Positions 16,005 through 20,603 of a stretch of 20,603 bases of DNA are shown one piece after another. The position numbers were made by a program, and so were the translations under genes. Each line of letters starts with the position of its first letter. Within the stretch, counting starts at the first letter, position 1. The notes below the pieces were generated by a model. It did no database searches. It was given only the letters and a program-made list of their open reading frames with translations, and was not told where the DNA came from. The DNA comes from DTU018 sp029550685 (GTDB lineage Bacteria; Bacillota; Syntrophomonadia; Syntrophomonadales; Syntrophomonadaceae), in contig DAONVO010000034.1 in assembly GCA_035412805.1 (NCBI GenBank), forward strand, positions 1 to 20,603, in the 5' to 3' direction.

Positions 16005-16060
16005 TCGGGGCTCGAAGCACCCGCACCGCCCCCTCCCCTTCGGAAGGACCCGCAAAAAGC
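16005..16060 (-). other. Candidate cos / terminase recognition site
   Basis: This is a sharply GC-rich block just upstream of TerS in otherwise AT-rich DNA. On the minus strand it contains GCGGGTCCTTCCGAAGGGG, then GGGGGCGGTGCGGGTG and CTTCGAGCCCCGACG. CCTTC-C-GAAGG and GGG-x-GCCC give local dyad symmetry, as at cohesive-end nicking sites. GpA-type terminases with a Nu1-like partner generally cut cos DNA placed immediately upstream of the small subunit gene. The GGGTCC...GGGTGCTTCGAGCCCC layout resembles cos-region sequences I recall from similar phages, but I cannot confirm it. The exact nick positions are unknown. Confidence 0.5.
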
Positions 16061-16110
16061 CCGTTATATCTAGGTTTGTGGGCACTCGTTGTTATTCTCT
16101 ACCCTTAATA

Positions 16111-16230
16111 TGAGTTATCCATATCTTATAATTGTGTGTAACCTATATGACCTGGTTTGAGTCCAGATATTAAGCCATTTAATTAACAATGAAAAAAACA
16201 GTTCCACACTAACTAAATATGGATAACTCA
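16111..16230. repeat. 14-bp perfect inverted repeat with extended arms next to recombinase
   Basis: TGAGTTATCCATAT at 16111-16124 is exactly inverted at 16217-16230, ending two bases from the recombinase stop codon. A second, inner inverted pair (GTGTGTAAC 16134-16142 versus GTTCCACAC 16201-16209, 8 of 9) extends each arm to about 30 bases. The AT-rich centre has a T-arm-like hairpin CTGG-TTTGAGT-CCAG (16152-16166). The arms contain TTATCCATA, one base off a DnaA box. Binding sites for the adjacent recombinase, or an attachment/resolution site, are the most natural readings, but neither is proven. Confidence 0.55.
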
Positions 16231-16232
16231 GC

Positions 16233-16781
16233 TTAGAAGATTTTGAACTTTTTAATGGCCTCGTTGATGGCCTGCTGCTCGATACCTATATATCGAAGTG
16301 TGGTCGATTGATCAGAGTGATTAAAGATTTTCATCAAAGTCACGACATCTTTTGTCTGCATATAAAAGTGATACCCAAATGTCTTCCGCATGGTGTGAGT
16401 TCCCATCGATTCCACATTGAATTTTTTAGCTGCATCTCTTAGTATCTTATATGCCATGGAGCGGGTTATGGGCTTATTAAAGCCCTGCCTGGATTTTATT
16501 AGATAATCATTAAGATCCTTATCCTCACAGTATTCAGCCAGAGCTTTCTTTAATATAGGGTTAATTTCAAAAATTCTCTGTTTCCCAGTCTTCATTTCAC
16601 GCAGTATTATATGCTGCTTATTTTTAACATCCCGGACCTTTAATTTTAAGATATCAGAGATGCGCAAACCTGAATAAATACCCATCATCCACATAATGTA
16701 ATTTCGCTCGTTCTTAAACTTCAAATACTCAGCTATATCTTCAACCTTATCAGGATCCCTGATGGGTTCAACGAAATTCAT
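16233..16781 (-). CDS. Small tyrosine recombinase (catalytic domain only)
   Basis: This 182-residue phage integrase-family protein is only about half the usual length. It lacks the N-terminal arm-binding domain and most of the core-binding domain. The catalytic set is complete (182-aa numbering): Arg40 in 'SGLRISDIL', Lys64/67 in 'MKTGKQR', His129-x-x-Arg132 in 'THTMRKTFGYH', His155 in 'NHSDQSTTLRYIG' and nucleophile Tyr164. I place the start at the ATG 16781 with GGGGTGATG just upstream. A longer TTG frame begins inside the T-tract of a terminator and is unlikely. Such stand-alone catalytic recombinases sit between regulator and terminase genes in many Firmicute phages. It could resolve multimers rather than integrate the phage. 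Confidence 0.9.
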   Translation of the reverse strand: MNFVEPIRDPDKVEDIAEYLKFKNERNYIMWMMGIYSGLRISDILKLKVRDVKNKQHIILREMKTGKQRIFEINPILKKALAEYCEDKDLNDYLIKSRQGFNKPITRSMAYKILRDAAKKFNVESMGTHTMRKTFGYHFYMQTKDVVTLMKIFNHSDQSTTLRYIGIEQQAINEAIKKFKIF

Positions 16782-16792
16782 CTCATCACCCC

Positions 16793-16821
16793 AAAACAAA
16801 AAGCCCCGGTCACCCGAGGCT
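16793..16821 (-). terminator. Intrinsic terminator/hairpin in front of the recombinase gene
   Basis: On the minus strand AGCCTCGG, loop GTGA, CCGGGGCT (16821-16802, one T-G pair) is followed by TTTTGTTTTG. This is a compact GC-rich hairpin with a T-rich tail, typical of rho-independent termination. It lies about 90 bases after the ArpU-like gene and just before the recombinase ribosome binding site. It would therefore separate early (replication/regulator) from late transcripts. Confidence 0.8.
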
Positions 16822-16834
16822 ATCTGATGATAAT

Positions 16835-16863
16835 AGTATATATGGAGATAGGAGGCTGTGATT
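16835..16863 (-). promoter_or_regulatory. Possible activator-dependent promoter upstream of recombinase/late genes
   Basis: A TATACT -10-like hexamer lies at 16840-16835 on the minus strand. At 17-bp spacing the -35 position reads AATCAC, which does not match consensus, as expected for a promoter needing an activator. The five 11-bp repeats begin directly at this -35 position and extend upstream. The predicted start would be about seven bases before the hairpin at 16821. No direct proof; the call depends on the array being an activator site. Confidence 0.3.
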
Positions 16864-16915
16864 CCCTACTTATTCCCTTTTTATTCCCTATCTATTCCCG
16901 TTTTATTCCTAATGA
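16861..16915. repeat. Five direct 11-bp repeats (ATTCCCTnnTT type)
   Basis: The units are ATTCCCTACTT, ATTCCCTTTTT, ATTCCCTATCT, ATTCCCGTTTT and ATTCCTAATGA, starting at 16861, 16872, 16883, 16894 and 16905, so the period is exactly 11 bp, about one DNA turn. The last unit overlaps the stop codon of the ArpU-like gene. All copies face the same way and would lie on one side of the helix. This is the form of a cooperative protein-binding array (activator operator, recombinase accessory sites or plasmid-like iterons). Confidence 0.85.
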
Positions 16916-17472
16916 TTAGTTGCTTTACGTTTCCAGAGCTCCTCCTCTGCGAACAGGCCCAGGACCTCACGGGCTTCATCATCATCCAGGTACCCAAAGC
17001 ACCAGGCCAGAACTTTAACTATATTACGACGTTCATTGAAGTAAGTATTTTTATCAAGCACGAGCTGCTGGCATATCTGCTGCCACGGTAATCTTTTGAA
17101 GTAGGCCAGGTTAACCAGCTGCTGTTGATCAGGATCCAGCATAATGTCTATACTGGTCTCAACTATCTCTTTCCACCGCTGCAGGTTTTCTATCTTCCGC
17201 CGGTATTTTGTTTCAAGTTCAGTCTGCCTCATCATCAGGTGATTAACATCCTTTTCAACCGGGGAGGAAACGGAATAGCTGCTGCCTTCTTTCAAGCCGT
17301 AAGCGCTTACCATGCCGGATGGGGTATCAGCAAAGTTAAACCTATCAGCACTGAGCATGTTTTTTGCATCTTCTATTATTGCCTGGTGGCTTCGAATTCT
17401 AATTTCAAACGAAGGATAGTTATACAGCATGCTTTCGGTTTTCTGGTACCACTTCTCTCTCTTTCGACTCAC
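16909..17472 (-). CDS. ArpU/RinA-type phage late transcription regulator
   Basis: This 187-residue protein resembles the ArpU/RinA group that activates late genes in Gram-positive phages. The N-terminal half has basic helices ('YQKTESMLYNYPSFEIRIRSHQAIIEDAKNML'). The middle contains a coiled-coil-like helix ('MMRQTELETKYRRKIENLQRWKEIVETSIDIML'). The end has a sigma region 4-like HTH: 'LDPDQQQLVNLAYFKRLPWQQICQQLVLDKNTYFNERRNIVKVLAWCFGYL' (residues about 110-162). The start is GTG with GGAGG seven bases upstream. It is the last gene before the repeat array and the recombinase/terminase genes, the classic place for a late switch. Direct targets are inferred only. Confidence 0.82.
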   Translation of the reverse strand: MSRKREKWYQKTESMLYNYPSFEIRIRSHQAIIEDAKNMLSADRFNFADTPSGMVSAYGLKEGSSYSVSSPVEKDVNHLMMRQTELETKYRRKIENLQRWKEIVETSIDIMLDPDQQQLVNLAYFKRLPWQQICQQLVLDKNTYFNERRNIVKVLAWCFGYLDDDEAREVLGLFAEEELWKRKATNH

Positions 17473-17504
17473 TTAGCTTCCTCCCCTCCTTGAAAAGCTA
17501 TTTG

Positions 17505-17708
17505 TCATTTTATTGACCTGATCTGTACAGTTGCGGTGGTTCCATGCTTACCATACATCTGCAGCCACTTACAAATCCCGTCCGGATTCTGATTCTGTTT
17601 AATCGGATCCCGGCACCCGTTTTTATGTATATCCCTCACTGACATCTCATGGTAATATAACCAGCAATAGGCCACTGGGCGCGGCTTTTTAGGTTTAATG
17701 GGAGGCAT
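17505..17708 (-). CDS. Small phage protein of unknown function with three cysteines
   Basis: This 67-residue basic protein opens with a Pro/Lys-rich stretch ('MPPIKPKKPRPVAYCWLYY'). A segment follows with Cys15, Cys32 and Cys46 plus nearby His and Trp residues ('DIHKNGCRDPIKQNQNPDGICKWLQMYG'), suggestive of a small metal-binding or nucleic-acid-binding fold. The start is ATG with GGAGGTGG six bases upstream, and it overlaps the end of the DnaC-like gene by 14 bases, so coupled translation is likely. Similar small proteins occur beside helicase loaders in phages, but I do not recognise the family. Confidence 0.7.
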   Translation of the reverse strand: MPPIKPKKPRPVAYCWLYYHEMSVRDIHKNGCRDPIKQNQNPDGICKWLQMYGKHGTTATVQIRSIK

Positions 17709-18543
17709 CTATATCCACCTCCGTCCCTAGCTCAGACCAGATATCAGTCTGAACACGCCGATCGGGGCCGTCAACCTCCAATCTATACCCAGCCCCATAA
17801 ATTCTACTAACAAGCGCTGGTCCCAATTTCTTTGTGAAATCATCACCTTCTAAATTGGTTGTAAATATGGTGGTACGGCGGTTGCTCCTGAAATCAATGA
17901 TTTCATAAAGTTTTTCAAGTACCCAACCCGTAGGGCTTTCTGTGCCAATATCATCTACAACCAGCACCGGCACATTCTTAAGGAGATTGATAACCTCTAT
18001 TTCATCAGCATCATCTTTGCTGCGATAGGTTTTTCTAAGGCGATTTAGCATATCAATGCTTTTCAAAGCTAGGCATATCTGACCTTCAGACTCTAACTTT
18101 CGAGCAACACCTATCGCTAGGTGAGTCTTGCCACGGCCGGCAAAACCATATAAACATACTCCCTTGTCCCCGGGCTTAAATTTAGAGAGAAACGAGAGTG
18201 CCTTTTTTTGTGTAGGATGGTCTGCTATGTAGTTATCAAGCCGCATATTTTTATGTGCTTCATCTTCCAGCAAATTACAGCCTTTGAACAGCCTGGCAAT
18301 ATCACGCCTTATTTTTGAGCCATCGTCCCTGGTTACATAATCCTCCTGGGGGTAATTAGTTTTGCAGCGGCATGGAGTGTTATAATGGCCAACAATTCTG
18401 GATGGATCCTCAAATACAATCTGGGAATATGTTTCCTGGCAAACTTCACAGAAACACTCCAACTCCCTGATCAGCTGATAACCGTATGGTAATTTGCGTT
18501 TAACCCGTATAGGGTTTGAACCCTCCAGAGCTTGCACCTGCAT
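17695..18543 (-). CDS. DnaC/DnaI-like helicase loader ATPase
   Basis: This 282-residue AAA+ protein loads replicative helicase at the phage origin. Walker A is 'GFAGRGKTH' (133-141), Walker B 'VLVVDDIG' (193-200), sensor 1 'FTTN' (227-230) and an Arg near 'SRIYG' (247) may be the arginine finger. The N-terminal region has a cysteine cluster (Cys30, 32, 35 and Cys58, 60) like the zinc-binding adaptor domain of DnaI-type loaders that contacts helicase. The start is ATG with GGAAGGTGG upstream. It overlaps the initiator gene by 44 bases. The pairing of initiator then loader is the standard lambda O/P-like arrangement of Firmicute phages. Confidence 0.92.
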   Translation of the reverse strand: MQVQALEGSNPIRVKRKLPYGYQLIRELECFCEVCQETYSQIVFEDPSRIVGHYNTPCRCKTNYPQEDYVTRDDGSKIRRDIARLFKGCNLLEDEAHKNMRLDNYIADHPTQKKALSFLSKFKPGDKGVCLYGFAGRGKTHLAIGVARKLESEGQICLALKSIDMLNRLRKTYRSKDDADEIEVINLLKNVPVLVVDDIGTESPTGWVLEKLYEIIDFRSNRRTTIFTTNLEGDDFTKKLGPALVSRIYGAGYRLEVDGPDRRVQTDIWSELGTEVDIDASH

Positions 18544-19384
18544 TAATGCTCACCACCTTCCGATTTGACTCAAAGTATTCCAAAAACGGCCTGGACGGGC
18601 CTAAAAATGTTTTGGCCAGCTTAATGAAGTCTTCCTGGGTGCTTTTCCGGCAGCACTCTTCAGCATACAGACGAGCTGCCTCGATCATGACCCGCGGCTG
18701 TGTGCCCTCCCGCAGTCGGGCTTTCCAGCATCTAAAAGCGGCCTGTTTTTCTTTGCGCCTGGGATATGCTTCCCAAAACGCTTCAAAATCCAAGCTATAT
18801 TCTGACTTCGTGCCTTTGCCAGCTTCTGCATTTGCCAGCTGCGCTCCCCCATCGTTGAACAATGGATTCTCAGCCGGGGCATTTTGATCAGAATCGCACC
18901 CGATAGGCGTGCAAGTATTATTTACAGTTTCAGTTACAGTTACAGTTACAGTTACAGGTTCCGGTATCCGTTTCAGTAACGGTTCTATAAACGGTTTATT
19001 TAACTGTTTAAGTAACCGTTTCAAATCTTGCAAGAGTGGGCTTTTTGGTAGTTCCGCTAATTGCTTTTCAGCAGCTTTTGCCTGATTCCCATTTTCGATG
19101 GGGTTATGTTTTAAGTAGTTCACGATTAGCAATAATCGATTAGTCTCGTCGTACTTTATAAACCCATCGCTAAACAGTTGGTTAAACGCTTCATCTAACC
19201 GTTTGATATCCCAATCAAGATCAGCACTTATATATAGCTTGGGGAGTACATGACACCCCAGAATATTATTGTGAGGGGAAGTGAGTAGATATAATGCTAG
19301 CAGTTTAGCATCATCACTCCACAGCTTGACCTTTTCATCGTTCCAAAATATGGACTTGATCCTGGTATATCTGCCTTCTGCCAT
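18500..19384 (-). CDS. Phage replication initiator (lambda O-like/replisome organizer)
   Basis: This 294-residue protein has two domains joined by a repeat-rich linker. Residues 1-110 or so form a winged-helix-like region ('RYTRIKSIFWNDEKVKLWSDDAKLLALYLLTSPH', 'LDEAFNQLFSDGFIKYDETNRLLLIVNYLKHNP') as in phage replication initiators that bind the origin. Residues about 122-155 are encoded by tandem DNA repeats and read K-R-L-L/K-Q-L-N/K-P-F-I then (V-T)n. Residues 200-275 hold 'FEAFWEAYPRRKEKQAAFRCWKARL' and 'FIKLAKTFLGPSRPFLEYF', the common C-terminal domain. The ATG has AAGGAG seven bases upstream. The helicase loader follows directly, supporting its role. Confidence 0.85.
   Translation of the reverse strand: MAEGRYTRIKSIFWNDEKVKLWSDDAKLLALYLLTSPHNNILGCHVLPKLYISADLDWDIKRLDEAFNQLFSDGFIKYDETNRLLLIVNYLKHNPIENGNQAKAAEKQLAELPKSPLLQDLKRLLKQLNKPFIEPLLKRIPEPVTVTVTVTETVNNTCTPIGCDSDQNAPAENPLFNDGGAQLANAEAGKGTKSEYSLDFEAFWEAYPRRKEKQAAFRCWKARLREGTQPRVMIEAARLYAEECCRKSTQEDFIKLAKTFLGPSRPFLEYFESNRKVVSINAGASSGGFKPYTG
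18921..19021. repeat. Tandem 12-bp/6-bp repeats inside initiator gene, candidate origin iterons
   Basis: Four AACNGTT motifs begin at 18978, 18990, 19002 and 19014, exactly 12 bp apart (AACGGTT, AACGGTT, AACTGTT, AACCGTT). Two weaker 12-bp units follow (18950-18973). Then comes a 6-bp series with four perfect GTTACA copies at 18933-18956 and two near-copies at 18921-18932. Two more AACNGTT sites lie at 19173 and 19197, 24 bp apart. Origins of lambda-like phages lie in the initiator gene between the two protein domains, which is where these are. Confidence 0.7.
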
Positions 19385-19414
19385 TCTCCCTCTCCTTTCT
19401 TAGACCAACTGTCG

Positions 19415-20041
19415 TCATGCCACTCCTTCGAGGCTAACCAGTCTCTTTATTATGGTCATCTGATCTGCGGTCGGCAGAGCTGTCTCAAGCACATCCTGGA
19501 TCCATTTCTTTTTCAGTTCATCGAGCGTAGTTGATGGATCCATATGTACTCCTGCATTTACCTGGTCATTGGTCTTGTTGTCCACTAAATCCCCTCCCTG
19601 TGGGTTAATATTTTCTGGTTCAGGATCCTTAAGGCTATCCTGGGCAAGCCCCGCTGCTTTTAAGCGGTTGTATACAGTACCTGCTGGCACTTTTATATCT
19701 TTACTGATAAGAGTTGCTGCTTTATAAAGAGATATCTCCTTATCATTGACTAAACTTTGGGCTTGTTCCGCAATGGTTACCCAATCGATATGAGAATACC
19801 TGGTAATGCGTTTCAATTCGTACACCTCCCCATCACTGGTAACCAGTCTTAAAAACTTTGCTTTTCCCGATCGAATATCGTTGACCAGAATCGTTTCCGG
19901 GTAGCGATCTCCCTGGATGGTTATAAAACGGTCAGTGATCTGGATTACTCTGCCCCGGCGAGTTTGCACCTGGTCGGTCAAATTACCATGGACAGGAACC
20001 CGAGCGATGTATTCAATTACATCCCCAACATTGATCCGCAA
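19415..20041 (-). CDS. Phage early protein with SH3-like and helix-turn-helix-like regions
   Basis: This 208-residue protein has no family I can name. Residues 1-75 are beta-rich and resemble an SH3-like barrel ('RGRVIQITDRFITIQGDRYPETILVNDIRSG', 'FLRLVTSDGEVYELKRI'). Residues about 82-135 look helical and HTH-like ('HIDWVTIAEQAQSLVNDKEISLYKAATLISKDIKVPAGTVYNRLKAAGL'). Residues 136-175 are a polar linker and the end is helical. It may bind nucleic acid. The start is TTG, decided by AAAGGAG nine bases upstream; no nearby ATG has a site. It is placed just upstream of the initiator and spaced 31 bases from it, so it probably belongs to the replication operon. Confidence 0.75.
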   Translation of the reverse strand: MRINVGDVIEYIARVPVHGNLTDQVQTRRGRVIQITDRFITIQGDRYPETILVNDIRSGKAKFLRLVTSDGEVYELKRITRYSHIDWVTIAEQAQSLVNDKEISLYKAATLISKDIKVPAGTVYNRLKAAGLAQDSLKDPEPENINPQGGDLVDNKTNDQVNAGVHMDPSTTLDELKKKWIQDVLETALPTADQMTIIKRLVSLEGVA

Positions 20042-20068
20042 TGTTGCTCGCTCCTTTTATAGCTTTGG

Positions 20069-20524
20069 TCATGGCTTTTGAGTTAACTTTTTCTCAAGCC
20101 TCTCAAAGTACAGTTGGAGTACTTGTTCAGGTGTCTTTTTAACTAATTTCATGCTAATGAAGTAACAACCACAATATCCTGCGAATGCTCCGATTAGTAT
20201 TTCAAAAGCTGATTTTATAAGCTCAAGATCCGGATGCTCCCCGTTGGTAGACTCGAGTATTTCAACCGGAGTTACTTCCTGCCAACCTTCCGGTGGTTCC
20301 TGCCCGTGAAATGCTTGATAATCGCTTCTACTAAAGAGATCCATTTGCACCGCTGGAGCTCCGGTCAGGTTCTCGAAGTCCTCGCAAGCTTCCGGGTCGC
20401 AGTCTATCCCGGCCAGGGTTTCAAACTGTCCCAGCATCCCCCTATATTCCTGTCGGGCTTCCTGGAACCCCAGGGCAGCACCGCCTATACCGCTGAACAG
20501 GTGGAGCACTTTATATGTTTGCAC
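20069..20524 (-). pseudogene. Cytosine-C5 DNA methyltransferase N-terminus fused to a membrane-helix tail
   Basis: Residues 1-99 are an m5C methyltransferase start: motif I 'LHLFSGIGGAALGF' (SAM binding), 'GIDCDPEACEDFENLTG' (motif II-like) and 'VQMDLFSRSDY' (motif III-like). The next expected element, the Pro-Cys catalytic loop, is absent. At about residue 99/100 the frame passes without a stop into 'LELIKSAFEILIGAFAGYC', a hydrophobic helix (about 105-126) and an amphipathic 'TPEQVLQLYFERLEKKLTQKP' tail typical of small phage membrane proteins. The enzyme cannot work in this form. The open frame begins at a GTG with GGGAGGGCGGG upstream. A deletion joining two neighbouring genes, or a misassembly, explains it best. 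Confidence 0.72.
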
Positions 20525-20603
20525 TATCCCGCCCTCCCTTGATGATTTATTCTCCTAGTGGCCTCTCGCACCAGTCTCAGTTTTTCTTCGAGTGGCAATT
20601 GCT
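20524..20603 (-). CDS. 3' end of an unidentified upstream phage gene
   Basis: A minus-strand frame entering from the window edge reads 'LPLEEKLRLVREATRRINHQ' and continues 'GRAG' to a TAG at 20526-20524. That TAG overlaps the methyltransferase GTG by one base (TAGTG). The one-base coupling and the charged helical ending make it a probable real gene, but 25 codons are too few to name a family. Confidence 0.5.
   Translation of the reverse strand, partial: QLPLEEKLRLVREATRRINHQGRAG

Larger units (their letters stand above)
15938..16232. other. Non-coding region between recombinase and terminase genes
   Basis: These 295 bases hold no convincing gene. The half nearer the terminase contains a GC-rich block (candidate cos, about 16005-16060). 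The half nearer the recombinase is AT-rich and bounded by long inverted arms (16111-16230). Going from the recombinase stop, a weak AGTT/AACT hairpin followed by seven T (16200-16194) could be a poor terminator. No convincing promoter for the packaging genes was seen, which fits read-through from upstream. Confidence 0.75.

Noticed and set aside
15922..16113. 63-codon plus-strand open frame over the cos-like block
   Set aside because: It runs opposite to all genes, has no ribosome binding site, and its composition follows the GC-rich block.
16087..16177. A complete tRNA gene ending in the T-arm-like element
   Set aside because: Sequence upstream of the T-arm is AT-rich and gives no acceptor, D-arm or anticodon-arm pairing; only the 3' part is mimicked.
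16111..16230. DnaA boxes (TTATCCATA) as evidence of a host-type origin
   Set aside because: Two one-mismatch boxes in inverted arms are weak evidence, and the better origin candidate lies in the initiator gene.
16782..16799. TTG start giving a 188-residue recombinase
   Set aside because: The TTG lies in the terminator T-tract with no ribosome binding site; the ATG at 16781 has GGGGTG just upstream.
18921..18956. CRISPR-like repeats
   Set aside because: The units are 6-12 bp with no spacers and lie inside a coding frame; no CRISPR array is present in the window.

Overview
This window is a piece of a tailed bacteriophage or prophage of a Gram-positive host. Every supported gene lies on the minus strand, so the map reads right to left in transcription order. 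Strong AGGAGG/GGAGGTGAT ribosome binding sites, frequent GTG and TTG starts, an ArpU/RinA-type late regulator, a DnaC-like loader with a cysteine cluster and moderate base composition by eye all suggest a Firmicute, most likely a Clostridia/Peptococcaceae-type anaerobe. The exact genus cannot be read from the sequence. Three runs of exactly 100 N (2109-2208, 4540-4639, 9547-9646) mark this as a draft assembly.

Layout, right to left. (1) About 20603-16909 is the tail of an early/replication operon. It holds the end of an unknown gene, a cytosine methyltransferase N-terminus fused to an unrelated membrane-helix tail, an SH3/HTH-like protein, a replication initiator with tandem repeats inside it, a DnaC/DnaI-like helicase loader, a small Cys-containing protein and an ArpU-like late regulator. 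(2) About 16915-15938 is a switch region. It holds five 11-bp direct repeats, a possible promoter, an intrinsic terminator, a small tyrosine recombinase, a long-armed inverted repeat, and a GC-rich block that is the best candidate for cos. (3) 15937-9433 is a lambda-type head module: TerS, GpA-family TerL, gpW, portal, a protease-major capsid fusion, DUF2190 cement protein, a gap-interrupted joining gene and minor tail protein Z. (4) 8910-1 is a P2-type contractile tail module: tail completion protein, conserved unknown, sheath, tube, E and E+E' chaperones made by -1 frameshifting, tape measure, X, D, V, U, W, J and the first 17 codons of I.

How it works together. The early genes load helicase at an origin that probably lies in the initiator gene. 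The ArpU-like protein is then likely to switch on the late operon, possibly through the 11-bp repeat array beside its own stop codon. Terminase packages DNA from the cos-like block into a capsid whose protease and coat are made as one polypeptide, and the head is joined to a P2-like contractile tail. The combination of a lambda-like head with a P2-like tail is a known mosaic type in Firmicute phages.

The least expected items are the non-coding structures (the 11-bp array, the 12-bp iterons, and the inverted arms around a tRNA T-arm-like core) and the truncated methyltransferase fusion.
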